Shown here piece by piece: positions 1-9,400 of a stretch of 64,000 nt of DNA. Position 1 is the first letter of the stretch, and every line of letters begins with the position of its first letter. The stretch covers positions 310,001-374,000 of the forward strand of contig NZ_JAFBGL010000003.1 in NCBI RefSeq assembly GCF_016811075.1, given 5' to 3'. The notes beneath the pieces were generated by a model. It was not told the origin of the DNA. It worked only from the letters and a program-made list of their open reading frames with translations, and did not search any database. The stretch is from Oceaniferula flava. GTDB taxonomy: Bacteria; Verrucomicrobiota; Verrucomicrobiia; Verrucomicrobiales; Akkermansiaceae. A program made the translations under genes and the position numbers.

Positions 1-2
1 AT

Positions 3-752
3 GCCTCGGCGATCGCTGGGATTGTGGCTGCCGGGATACGGTTTTTGTTAGGTTTTGTGTGTTTCATGATGCCCGAAACTTTACCTCAGGGGATGCCGGG
101 GAAAGTGGCGGGTGTTAGGAATTGGCGGCGTAGCTTTGGCCTCGATGCTCTGACCTTGTTTCAGGACAAGGCCTTGAGGGTTTTTCTCCTCACCTCGATC
201 TTTTTCTCCATCCCGCTCGCAGCCTTTTACATGTATGCACCGATTCACTTGCGGGAGTTGGGTGATGGCCATCCGGTGGCTTCCATGACCTTGGGGCAGG
301 TGACTGAAATTGTTGCGATGTTGATGCTCAGTGGCTTATTGGCGAAGTGGCGTTTGCGCTGGGTCTTGCTGATTGCGATTGGTTTTGCCCTGCTTAGGTA
401 TCTCCTGTTTGCCCTCGGCGGGTGGAGTGAGGGACTGACGTGGATTTGGTTGGGTATCGCCATGCACGGACCTTGTTACACCTTCTATTACATCACTGGA
501 CAGATCCTCGTGAGTCGTCGGGTGCAACCGCAGATCAGAAGTCAGGCTCAGGCTTTGTTGGGCACTTTGACCAATGGTATTGGCGGCTTGTTAGGTAGCT
601 TGCTCTGTGGCCTTTACTACAGCCAAACCATCGGCATGGTGAATGGTTGGGTGTTCTTCTGGAGTGGCTTGGCTGCAGCGGTGTTAGGCTGTGGCGTCTA
701 CTTCTTCTGGCGGTATGACCGACCGGGCGACCCAGGGGACGCCCGGTTCTGA
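3..752 (+). CDS. MFS transporter, nucleoside:H+ symporter-like (5' partial)
   Basis: The reading frame is open from the first bases of the window, so the gene starts upstream and only the C-terminal ~250 residues are visible. They form about six or seven hydrophobic segments typical of the second half of a major facilitator permease. The stretch with SQAQALLGTLTNGIG and the following GSLLCG resembles the C-terminal half of the Nuc_H_symport (NupG/XapB) family, which imports nucleosides with protons across the inner membrane. A GTG at 24 could be read as a start, but the frame continues before it and the protein would lack half its membrane segments. The gene ends two bases before the convergent sugar dehydrogenase gene. 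Substrate assignment is by family resemblance only. Confidence 0.75.
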   Translation, partial: ASAIAGIVAAGIRFLLGFVCFMMPETLPQGMPGKVAGVRNWRRSFGLDALTLFQDKALRVFLLTSIFFSIPLAAFYMYAPIHLRELGDGHPVASMTLGQVTEIVAMLMLSGLLAKWRLRWVLLIAIGFALLRYLLFALGGWSEGLTWIWLGIAMHGPCYTFYYITGQILVSRRVQPQIRSQAQALLGTLTNGIGGLLGSLLCGLYYSQTIGMVNGWVFFWSGLAAAVLGCGVYFFWRYDRPGDPGDARF

Positions 753-754
753 GT

Positions 755-1918
755 TTACTGATCGACCACTTGATAGATCTGTCCGCTGTGGGAAATGATC
801 AGGAGGTTGCCCTCGTGGTCTTCGCCGAAGGAGGCGATCGCTGACAGGCTGCCCTTGGATGGTTTCAGTTCATCGGTCCAATCCTGGAAATTCTCCGACT
901 TGCCGTCTTTGACCTCGATCGACCAGACACGTGGATTGGCGTAGTCGGCGAAGAAATACTTCCCTTGGAGCGACTTGATGGGGCCGCGGTAGACGTAGCC
1001 TCCAGTGATCGAAAAGCCTTCATTGTTGCTGCCTCCGTGTTTGTAGACGTAGACTGGATCGGTGGCATTTTCCGGCTTGCTGCCGCCGACTTTTTTCTTG
1101 GGCGTTGCGATGTCACCCTCGCGCAAGCGCCAGCCGTAGTTTGCGCCGTTTCCTTGGCCTGCGGGCATGAAGTTGATTTCCTCCCAATGGTTTTGGCCCA
1201 CATCCGCGATGTAGAAATCGCCGGTTTTACGATCCCAGGAACATCGCCAAGGGTTGCGCAGGCCGTAGGAGTAGATCTCGGTTTTAGCTCCGATGTTAGA
1301 AGTGAACGGGTTGTCGTTAGGCACCTTGTAGCCGGTCTTCGGGGAGACATCGATGCGAAGCAGCTTGCCGAGATAGGAGGAGAGGTCTTGGGCTCGTTTG
1401 TTGGGATCGTTCGCCGCGCCACCATCTCCGGTGCCGATGTAAAGATAGCCGTCCGGGCCGAAACCGATCCATCCGCCGTTGTGGTTTTTGTAATCTTGCT
1501 TGAAGGTGATCAGCAGCTCACGGGTGTCGGCATCACACTGACGTTTGTCATCGCCGTGGGCCGTGAATCGGCAGATCTCGGTGTCGCCCTTTTGATTGGT
1601 GTAATAAACGTAGAAGCGTCCGGATTTCAGGTAATCCTTCTCAAAGGCCAGTCCTAACAGACCCTGCTCGTTCATCTTGATCTTGATGTGTTTTCTGATG
1701 TCGAGAAATTCGGTTTTCTCACCTGTGGAGGTGTCGAGCATCTGGATCACCCCTGGTTTTTCCAGCACCCAGAGCATATCCTCAACGCCTTCAGGCGAGC
1801 GGGCCCAGACTGGTTTGTCAAAACCTTCACCGATCAGTTCGGTGCCGATTTTTGCTTGCAGATCGAGGGTTCCCAGGGCGGCGAGAGACAGTGCGATGGC
1901 GGACAATTTATGCGTCAT
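755..1918 (-). CDS. Secreted PQQ-dependent sugar dehydrogenase-like protein (glucose/sorbosone dehydrogenase family)
   Basis: A 387-residue protein with a cleavable signal peptide (about residues 1-22, ending near LQA), so it is exported. The body matches the six-bladed beta-propeller GSDH family: NEQGLLGLAFEKDY, then HNGGWIGFGPDGYLYIGTGDGG, then YGLRNPWRCSWD and the GANYGWRLREG block late in the protein. Characterised members oxidise aldoses using pyrroloquinoline quinone and calcium in the periplasm; many related propeller proteins have no proven substrate. No PQQ synthesis genes are visible in the window, so the cofactor is a family inference. The ECF sigma gene ends 59 bases upstream on the same strand and the two could be cotranscribed. 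Confidence 0.85.
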   Translation of the reverse strand: MTHKLSAIALSLAALGTLDLQAKIGTELIGEGFDKPVWARSPEGVEDMLWVLEKPGVIQMLDTSTGEKTEFLDIRKHIKIKMNEQGLLGLAFEKDYLKSGRFYVYYTNQKGDTEICRFTAHGDDKRQCDADTRELLITFKQDYKNHNGGWIGFGPDGYLYIGTGDGGAANDPNKRAQDLSSYLGKLLRIDVSPKTGYKVPNDNPFTSNIGAKTEIYSYGLRNPWRCSWDRKTGDFYIADVGQNHWEEINFMPAGQGNGANYGWRLREGDIATPKKKVGGSKPENATDPVYVYKHGGSNNEGFSITGGYVYRGPIKSLQGKYFFADYANPRVWSIEVKDGKSENFQDWTDELKPSKGSLSAIASFGEDHEGNLLIISHSGQIYQVVDQ

Positions 1919-1977
1919 GATGTGACACTATTCCAGCCTTGGCAGATTGCAAAGTGAGAATGGGTAAACCGTCGTGA

Positions 1978-2583
1978 CTATTGGTCCAGATAGCTCTGCA
2001 GTGACTCCCGGAGGGAATTGCGAGCGCGGAATAGCTGGCTCTTGACAGCCGGCACGGAGAGATCGAGCACATTGGCGATCTCCTCGTAGGGCATATTCTC
2101 GTAGCGGCGGAGGACCACGGCGAGGCGTTGTTTTTCAGGGAGGGATTGGATCGCACGATCGACGGCGCTCTGCAGCTCGGCGTGCAGGAGGCCCTCATCC
2201 GGCTGGGCCTGATCGGTGTCGGGCGTTTGCAAGTGGTAGTCGTCCTCGCGCTCATCCATCGAGTATTCCTTCTTGCGACTTTTTCTCCGGCTTTCATTGA
2301 ACACGAGGTTGCGTGCAATGGTGAACATGAAGGTGGTGAACTTGGCGGTGGGTTTGTAGCGGGGCGCGCTTTTCCAAAGTCGGATAAAGACTTGCTGGGC
2401 GATGTCTTCCGCCTCCGATGCATTGCCCAACATCTTCGCCACCGTGCCAATCACGGCGCTCTGATGGCGCGTGATGAGCTCTTCAAACGCATGCTCGTCA
2501 CGTTGGCCGACACGCAGCATCAGCGCGACGTCGATGTCGTTGTCCGATTTCGAATCTGAGTTGGAGACGCTGGAATCGGACAT
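1978..2583 (-). CDS. RNA polymerase sigma factor, ECF (sigma-70 family)
   Basis: About 201 residues with both ECF domains. Region 2 carries SEAEDIAQQVFIRLWK followed by TFMFTIARNLVFNESRR. Region 4 carries YEEIANVLDLSVPAVKSQLFRARN, the -35 binding helix-turn-helix. The frame is open to an upstream ATG at 2679, but the first 32 residues of that longer version do not look like sigma sequence, so I start at the ATG at 2583, which gives an acidic-polar leader before region 2. No anti-sigma gene follows; the downstream gene is the sugar dehydrogenase and the upstream neighbour is divergent. It redirects RNA polymerase to an unknown set of promoters. Confidence 0.9.
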   Translation of the reverse strand: MSDSSVSNSDSKSDNDIDVALMLRVGQRDEHAFEELITRHQSAVIGTVAKMLGNASEAEDIAQQVFIRLWKSAPRYKPTAKFTTFMFTIARNLVFNESRRKSRKKEYSMDEREDDYHLQTPDTDQAQPDEGLLHAELQSAVDRAIQSLPEKQRLAVVLRRYENMPYEEIANVLDLSVPAVKSQLFRARNSLRESLQSYLDQ

Positions 2584-2762
2584 ATAGGCGACGGTTTGCA
2601 GCTGCTTGTTCGCGGTGCCAGTCATGAGCATAAACGTAAAACCCGTCTGGCAGCGAAAGGTTGCAAGAATTGTTCCCATGGATGGAAGGCTTGCAAGTTG
2701 ATTCCGTCATAGATGCCAAAAAACCTCATTGCCATTTGATGGTGATCCTGCAACTTGGGTGA

Positions 2763-3671
2763 ATGATGAAAAAAGTATGGTTATGGATGGTGGTGATGGG
2801 CTGCTCAGTGGGGGGCGTCTCCGCGGCGAAGAAAGAAACCTCGACCGAGAAGATCACTCAAGCGGTGTCTGGTCTGGAGGTGGTCAAACCCAAGCAGAAG
2901 CGCAAGATGTTGGTATTTTGTCTTACACGTGGCTTCCATCATGCTTCCATTGGAACCGGCAAAATCGCCCTCAAGGTCATGGCGGAGAAGACCGGCGCAT
3001 TTGAAGCGGTCATCAGCGATGATTTGGCGAACTTTGAGCCGGACAAGATCCATGGGTTCGATGCCATTTGCTTTATGAACACCACCAAGGAGGTGTTTAG
3101 TCCGAGTAAAAAACAACTCGCCAAGATGTCTGGCCAAGAGAAACAGGCCGCGGCTGAGCGCGAAGCTCGTCTGAAGAAGAGTCTGATGGATTTCATCAAA
3201 AGTGGTAAGGGCTTTGTCGGGATCCATGCGGCAACCGACACCTTCTACCAATGGCCGGAATACGGTGACATGATCGGTGGATACTTCGATGGTCACCCGT
3301 GGAGAGCAAAAACTCAGGTCAGCATCAAGGTGGAGGATGGTGAGGAAGAGCATCCGTGCTGTGCCCATCTCGACGGCAAAAACCTCAATTTTAAAGAAGA
3401 AATCTACCAGTTCAAGGACCCCTATGATCCGAAGAAATTACACATCCTCTTGCGTCTCGATCCCAAACAAACGGACATCAGCATCGGCAAACGTAAGGAC
3501 AACGACTACGGGGTGAGCTGGGTGAAGCACCACGGCAAAGGCCGCATCTTCTACAGCTCGCTGGGACACAACCACCACATTTTCGAGAACCCGAAAGTCC
3601 TGCAGCACTACCTCAAGGGCATGCAGTGGGCACTGGGGGATATTGAGATGGAGGTTAAAACAGGCAAGTAG
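2763..3671 (+). CDS. Secreted ThuA-domain protein
   Basis: A 302-residue protein with a short signal peptide (about residues 1-22, ending VSA). The rest is a ThuA (trehalose-utilisation) domain with a class I glutamine amidotransferase-like fold: MLVFCLTRGFHHASI near residue 50, HGFDAICFMNTT, the long insert of charged residues, GIHAATDTFYQWPEYGDMIGGYF near residue 155, and the C-terminal GKGRIFYSSLGH. Such secreted ThuA proteins are abundant in Verrucomicrobiota and Planctomycetota and are often linked to sugar degradation, but the reaction is unknown. Two ATGs are adjacent at 2763 and 2766; either could be used. The gene is divergent from the ECF sigma factor with about 180 bases between them. 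Confidence 0.88.
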   Translation: MMKKVWLWMVVMGCSVGGVSAAKKETSTEKITQAVSGLEVVKPKQKRKMLVFCLTRGFHHASIGTGKIALKVMAEKTGAFEAVISDDLANFEPDKIHGFDAICFMNTTKEVFSPSKKQLAKMSGQEKQAAAEREARLKKSLMDFIKSGKGFVGIHAATDTFYQWPEYGDMIGGYFDGHPWRAKTQVSIKVEDGEEEHPCCAHLDGKNLNFKEEIYQFKDPYDPKKLHILLRLDPKQTDISIGKRKDNDYGVSWVKHHGKGRIFYSSLGHNHHIFENPKVLQHYLKGMQWALGDIEMEVKTGK

Positions 3672-3769
3672 ACTGATGCTTAACCGAAGTTTTACAATTA
3701 AGCGCCAATCCGAAATACGTGCTTAACGAACTCATGGTCAATTAGGGCTGTCAAACAACCCAAACGACT

Positions 3770-4294
3770 ATGAAATCAGAACACAAATTCATCAAAACAT
3801 TCCTGCTTGTTTCCGTATTCGGATCGAGCTTGTCACTACTCTGCCTCGCTCAAGGACCGGGTGGAGGTCGACCTCCTCAGGGCCCGCCTCCGGGTGGCGG
3901 TGGCGGCGGTGGCGGCGCTTTCATCCCTGAAGATGCCGAAGAACCGCCAGCTCCACCACTCATGGATGCTCTGGACCTCGACGACGACGGTGACATCTCC
4001 GCTGATGAACTCACCGCTGCAGCCACATCATTGAAAACCTTGGACGCCAATAACGACGGCGTGCTGAGTGCCGATGAACTGGCTCCTGATGATGCCAAGG
4101 CTGACGACGATCGCAAAAGCCGCCGCAGACCGCATGTGCCACCGGTAATGAAGGTGCTCGATGCTGATGAAAACGGCGAGATCTCTACCGAAGAAATGGC
4201 CGGAGCTCCTACATCGCTAAAGGTTCTGGACAAAAATGAAGACGGAGTTCTTTCCAAAATGGAGACCCGCCCGAATCGCCGGATCAAAACCTAA
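3770..4294 (+). CDS. Secreted EF-hand calcium-binding protein
   Basis: 174 residues with an N-terminal signal peptide (about 1-27, ending CLA). A Gly/Pro-rich linker with a run of eight glycines follows. Four EF-hand-like loops are then readable: DLDDDGDISADE, DANNDGVLSADE, DADENGEISTEE and DKNEDGVLSKME. Each has acidic or Asn side chains at positions 1, 3 and 5, a Gly at position 6 and a Glu at position 12, so calcium binding is likely. The loops come in two pairs separated by an Arg/Lys-rich linker. The protein probably acts in the periplasm or outside the cell; its partner is unknown. A clear hairpin terminator follows at 4326. Confidence 0.85.
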   Translation: MKSEHKFIKTFLLVSVFGSSLSLLCLAQGPGGGRPPQGPPPGGGGGGGGAFIPEDAEEPPAPPLMDALDLDDDGDISADELTAAATSLKTLDANNDGVLSADELAPDDAKADDDRKSRRRPHVPPVMKVLDADENGEISTEEMAGAPTSLKVLDKNEDGVLSKMETRPNRRIKT

Positions 4295-4325
4295 CGAGGG
4301 ACAGATTTCGATCTGCAACAAACAA

Positions 4326-4356
4326 GCCAGCATGCCCGTGGGGATGCTGGCTTTTT
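4326..4356 (+). terminator. Rho-independent terminator after the EF-hand gene
   Basis: An 8-base-pair perfect stem (GCCAGCAT at 4326-4333, ATGCTGGC at 4344-4351) with a 10-base loop is followed by a run of five T. It lies 31 bases after the EF-hand stop codon. Confidence 0.88.
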
Positions 4357-4398
4357 CGTGTGGTCATGACTCATGCGAATGAGTCGTTAGGCCGAGGG

Positions 4399-5463
4399 CT
4401 ATGCTTTGCGCCGCGCCTGCACGGCCGCGGCGAAGGCCTCGAACATATTTTCCGTGGTCTGCCAGCTGACACATTGGTCGGTCACCGATTGGCCGTAAGT
4501 CATATCGGCCAGATTGCTTTGCAGCTTCTGAGCACCTTCTACCAAGTTGCTCTCCACCATGACGGATGTGATGGCCTTGTTGCCGGCGGAAATTTGCTCG
4601 CACAGTGCCTGCACCACACCTGGTTGGTTGCGGTAGTCTTTCAGCGAGTTGCCGTGTGAGCAATCGATCATGACCGACTGCTTGAGTCCGGCCTTTTCCA
4701 GCTGTTCGGTAACTGCCGAGATGCTTTCGGCATCGTAGTTAGGCCCCTTTGACGAGCCACGGAGAATGATGTGGCAGGCCTCGTTGCCCGCTGTCTGCAC
4801 GATAGCGGAGACGCCTTGCTTGGTCACCGAGAGAAAGTGGTGGGGGCGGGCGGATGCCTGGATCGCATCCAGTGCGATCTGAATCGAGCCGCCGGTGCCG
4901 TTCTTGAAGCCAACGGGCATCGACAGTCCGGATGCCAGCTCGCGGTGGATCTGAGACTCGGTTGTGCGTGCGCCAATGGCACCCCAGCTAATCAGATCGG
5001 CATAGTATTGCGGAGAAATGGTATCGAGGAACTCGGTGCCGGCAGGCACGCCCATCTCAGCCAGCTCCAGCAGCAGCTCACGCGCGATGCGCAGGCCGCG
5101 GTTGATATCAAAGGAATCGTCCAAGTGAGGATCGTTGATCAAGCCCTTCCAACCCACGGTGGTGCGTGGTTTTTCAAAGTAGACGCGCATCACGATCACC
5201 AGGTCATCGGCGTAGCGGGCGGCAGTTTCACGCAGTCGGGTGGCGTATTCGATGGCCGCTCCGGTATCGTGGATCGAGCAGGGGCCGACAACGACCAGCA
5301 ATCGGTCGTCCTCGCCGGCTAACACCGCTTCAGATTCCTTGCGGGCTTTGGATACCACTTCGGATGCCTTGTCGGAAATAGGCAGGTAGTAGGAAAGCAC
5401 GGCAGGAGAGATCAGTGGTTTAATCTCGCTGATGCGGAGGTCGTCTGTCAGAAAATGAGTCAC
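4399..5463 (-). CDS. aroF: 3-deoxy-7-phosphoheptulonate synthase (class I DAHP synthase)
   Basis: 354 residues, close to the ~350 of the E. coli AroF/G/H isozymes. The enzyme condenses phosphoenolpyruvate with erythrose 4-phosphate, the first step of the shikimate pathway to aromatic amino acids. Diagnostic blocks in order are VVGPCSIHD, MRVYFEKPRTTVGWKGLINDP, GTEFLDTISPQYYADLISWGAIGARTTESQ split by the usual spacing, GFKNGTGG, ILRGSSKGPNY and MIDCSHGNS. The PEP-binding Lys-Pro-Arg and metal-binding Cys, His, Glu and Asp motifs all appear intact. Which aromatic amino acid inhibits it cannot be told from the sequence, so the choice among aroF, aroG and aroH is nominal. It stands alone on the minus strand. 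Confidence 0.95.
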   Translation of the reverse strand: MTHFLTDDLRISEIKPLISPAVLSYYLPISDKASEVVSKARKESEAVLAGEDDRLLVVVGPCSIHDTGAAIEYATRLRETAARYADDLVIVMRVYFEKPRTTVGWKGLINDPHLDDSFDINRGLRIARELLLELAEMGVPAGTEFLDTISPQYYADLISWGAIGARTTESQIHRELASGLSMPVGFKNGTGGSIQIALDAIQASARPHHFLSVTKQGVSAIVQTAGNEACHIILRGSSKGPNYDAESISAVTEQLEKAGLKQSVMIDCSHGNSLKDYRNQPGVVQALCEQISAGNKAITSVMVESNLVEGAQKLQSNLADMTYGQSVTDQCVSWQTTENMFEAFAAAVQARRKA

Positions 5464-5568
5464 GTCTTGGTTCTAGTAGCCCCGCAGCAAATGCCAACTT
5501 TAATTTGCCGCCACGTCATGCACCGAGGCGAATTCTGGTCCGATGGATGTGGGGAACGTGCTGTCTCC

Positions 5569-6303
5569 TTACTTGGTCGCAGCCGCCCGATACGCTCCCG
5601 GCGCCATACCGACGGTGGCTCGGAACTGGCGGGTGAATGCCGACTGATCGCCGTAGCCACAATCGAGTGCGATCTCGATGATCGGCTTGTCTGTGATCGC
5701 TAACATGCGGGCGGCATTTTCGATGCGGATTTTCCGAATGAATTGGGAGGTGCTTACCTTAAAGACCTTACGCATGCGTCGATCGAGCTGAGTCAGGTTC
5801 AGGTCAGCCTGTTTGGCCAAGTCACTGGTGCTGATTTCCTCGGAATAACCACGCTGAATGGTGTCCACCACCTGCGCCACGCCGGCGAAGCGGAGGTCGG
5901 TGTCGCTGGGGGTGAGCAAGTCTCTGGAAATGGATGCTAGGCCGATGATGTTTTTATCGACATCGAACAGGGGGATTTTTGTCGCCAAATACCAGCCTTC
6001 GCGACCGTGAGGGTTAAAATTGAGTTCGAGTCGGTTTTTAATTTCCTCACCCTTCTCCAGCACATTTTTATCCTGCTCTTCGTACACCGCCGCCAGATGC
6101 GGAGGGAAGATCTCGGAGGCGGTTTTGTCGATGATTTGGTCGACCGATGCCACTCCCAGGCGCAGGGCGAAGGCCGGGTTCACTGAAATGTAGTAACCGT
6201 TCAGATCTTTCATGCAGAACACAATGTCCGGAACTTCCGCAAAAAGCTGCTCAGCCACCATTGGGGTATCGAGTATTTTTAGGAAATCATCGCGCCTGCT
6301 CAT
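5569..6303 (-). CDS. AraC-family transcriptional regulator with N-terminal PAS domain
   Basis: 244 residues. The N-terminal half looks like a PAS sensor: PDIVFCMKDLNGYYISVNPAFALRLG, then KTASEIFPPHLAAVYEEQD and LATKIPLFDVDKNIIGLASISRD. The C-terminal ~100 residues are an AraC double helix-turn-helix, with RRMRKVFKVSTSQFIRKIRIENAA and CGYGDQSAFTRQFRATVGMAPGAYR. It is transcribed divergently from putA with about 117 bases between the start codons, the usual arrangement for a regulator and its target. I infer that it controls proline catabolism, possibly in response to a small ligand or redox state sensed by the PAS domain. The ligand is unknown. Confidence 0.9.
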   Translation of the reverse strand: MSRRDDFLKILDTPMVAEQLFAEVPDIVFCMKDLNGYYISVNPAFALRLGVASVDQIIDKTASEIFPPHLAAVYEEQDKNVLEKGEEIKNRLELNFNPHGREGWYLATKIPLFDVDKNIIGLASISRDLLTPSDTDLRFAGVAQVVDTIQRGYSEEISTSDLAKQADLNLTQLDRRMRKVFKVSTSQFIRKIRIENAARMLAITDKPIIEIALDCGYGDQSAFTRQFRATVGMAPGAYRAAATK

Positions 6304-6419
6304 CGGTGTGGAATTTAGATTCGGCGGGCGAGAAAAAGCACGCTTTTTATGCCGAGATTATCACCGCCTGTGTCGGTTTCGGTCAAGACGAAGGACACAA
6401 GAAAGACTACTTTAACGTC

Positions 6420-9400
6420 ATGAAATCCACCAAGATTCAATCCCAGCTCGCCAACATCAAAACCCAGCCGCTCAGCGGTGACTCACTGGCCGAAAGCGCT
6501 GTTGAGCTCGCCGCCGAAATTCTCGCGGTTGCCAACCGTAAACAGAAACTCTCCGAACGTTATCAAGGCTGGAAAATGGCCCGGATGATGAAGGATCCGC
6601 TGGGGAAAACGCTGACCCTGGCACTGGCAGATCAGGTTTTCCGTCCCAATACCGACGCCCGTTCCGCCTCTCAGTTCCGTTATCTCATCGATGATTACGG
6701 CATCCCGACCTACCTGCCACTGCACGAACAAATTGCCATGCGCGTGGGATCAATGGTGTCGGCGGTGGCACCGGAGATTGTCATGCCTGCCGTGACCGCG
6801 AAGATGCGCGCCGAGAGCTCGGAAGTGATTCTGCCGAGTGAGGACGCCTATCTCAAACCTCACCTGCACAAACGCCGCCAACAAAAGACCCGGATGAACA
6901 TCAACCAGCTGGGTGAAGCGATCCTTGGCGAGGAGGAGGCTCAGCACCGGATGGATCAGGTGCTTGGTCGACTCGAAAGCCCGGACTGCGAATACATCTC
7001 GGTGAAAATCTCCGCCATTTTCAGCCAGATCAACCTGGTGGCCTACGAGGACACGTTGGACAAAATCAAAGAGCGCCTGCGTGTGCTCTACCGCACTGCC
7101 CAGCAGCATACCTTCACCCGCGAAGATGGCAGCAAGGCGGCGAAATTCGTCAACCTCGACATGGAGGAATACCGCGATCTGCATCTCACCTGCGATGCTT
7201 TCCGCGAGGTGCTGATGGAGCCGGAGTTCCTGAAGATGAAGGCGGGGATCGTGTTGCAGGCCTATCTTCCCGATTCCTTTGAGGTGCAGAAATGCCTCAC
7301 CGAGTGGGCGCGGGAGCGGGTTTCCCAAGGCGGCGCAGCGATCAAGATCCGCATCGTCAAAGGTGCCAACCTCGCGATGGAACAGGTGGAAGCCAGCGTC
7401 CACGATTGGGAGCAAGCGCCGTATTACACCAAGGCTGATGTCGATGCCAACTACAAGCGCATGGTCCACTACGGCTGCCTGCCGGAGCATGCCGAAGTGG
7501 TGAACCTGGGCATCGCCAGCCACAATTTGTTTGAGATCGCCTACGCCATGCTGCTGCGCGCCAGCCACGGTGTGGAGCAGGATGTGGAGTTTGAGATGTT
7601 AGAGGGCATGGCGAACCATCAGGCGCGTGCCGTGCGTGATGCGGTCAACGGCCTGCTGCTCTACGCACCCGTGGTCCGCAAAGAGGATTTCCACTCGGCC
7701 ATTGCCTACCTGGTGCGGCGTTTGGATGAAAACACCTCGGAGGAGAACTTTTTACACGACCTTTTTGGCATGAAGGTCGGCAGCGCTTCCTGGCAGAAGC
7801 AAAAACAGATGTTCCTCACCGCGTGCCGTCGCCGCGACGAGGTGAGCACTGTGCCGAACCGAACTCAGGACCGGAACCAGGAAAACCCGCAGCTCGATCT
7901 CGAGCGTGGCTTTGAGAACGAGCCTGACACCGACTGGTCGCTGCGCCACAACGTGCGCTGGATCTTGCAGGAAATCGAAGGGATGAAATCGCGCAGCATC
8001 GCCACTGTGCCGGTGCAAATTGCCGGGGACACTGAGCTGACCGAGCAGGTGCAAATTGGCAGAGATCCGTCGCGTCCCGGCGTGGAAGCCTATCAGTACA
8101 GTCTCACGGATGCTGCGGGAGTCGATCGGGCGCTGACCTGTGCTGTCGATGCCCAGCCTGACTGGGAGGCGAGGGGAGTGGAGGCGCGCCGCGTCATCTG
8201 CAAGCAAGTTGCTGTGGAGCTCGCCAAAGCCCGCGGCCGCTGCATCGCCACCATGGTGATGGACGGTGGAAAAACCGCCGCAGAGGCGGATGCCGAGTTC
8301 AGTGAGGCCATCGATTTTGCCAACTACTACGCCGACGGCTTGAACAAGCCCGGCTTCTTCGATGGCACGAAAATGGAATCCCTCGGCACCATCGTGGTCA
8401 CTCCTCCCTGGAACTTTCCCTTTGCGATCCCTTGTGGCGGTATCCTCGCAGGGCTGATGGCGGGCAACACCGTCATCATCAAACCTGCCCCCGAAACCGT
8501 GCTCACGGCATGGGAAATGGTGCAGATCTTGTGGTCGGCCGGCATTCCCAAGGAAGTGCTGCAGTTCGTGCCATGTCCGGACAATGAAATTGGCCGGGCG
8601 CTGGTCACTGACGACCGCACCTCCTGCGTCATTCTCACCGGTGCCTTTGAAACCGCTCGCATGTTTGAAAGCTGGAAGCCGGAGATCCGTCTGCTCGCCG
8701 AGACCAGCGGCAAGAACAGTTTGATCATCACCGCTGCGGCGGATCCGGATCAGGCGGTGAAGGATTTGGTCAAGAGCGCCTTTGGCCACGCCGGTCAGAA
8801 GTGCTCGGCGGCATCGCTCGCCATCATCGAGGCGGAGCTTTACGACAGCCCCTTGTTCATGCGCCAGCTGCGCGATGCCGCGGCGAGCCTGCAAGTGGGC
8901 TCCGCCTGGGACCCGGCGTCCGTGGTGACTCCCGTGATCCGCGAACCGGATGCCAGTTTGCACCGCGCCCAAAGCCAATGCGACGACAATGAAAGTTGGT
9001 TGTTAGAACCGCAAATGGTCGACGGCAACCCCTGTCTCTGGTCGCCCGGGATCAAACGCGATGTGCAGCCGGACAGCTGGTATCATCGCACCGAGTGCTT
9101 CGGGCCGGTGCTCGGGTTGATTCGTGCCACCGACCTGGATGATGCCATCCGCATTCAGAACGATTCCCAGTTCGGGCTGACCGGCGGGATCCACTCGCTG
9201 GACGCCCGGGAGATCGCCATCTGGCGAGACGAGGTGGAGGTGGGAAATGCCTACATCAACCGCAGCATCACCGGTGCCATCGTCCAGCGGCAACCGTTCG
9301 GGGGCTGGAAAAAATCCTGCTTTGGACCGGGGGCGAAGGCGGGCGGACCGAACTACGTGCCGCTGATGGCCAAGTGGTCGCAGGAAAGCTTGCCGAGCAT

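Noticed and set aside
7752-8978. 408-codon minus-strand frame inside putA
   Set aside because: An antisense shadow of a high-GC coding gene; its composition is abnormal (many His, Arg and Gly) and no domain is recognisable, whereas the plus strand is clearly PutA.
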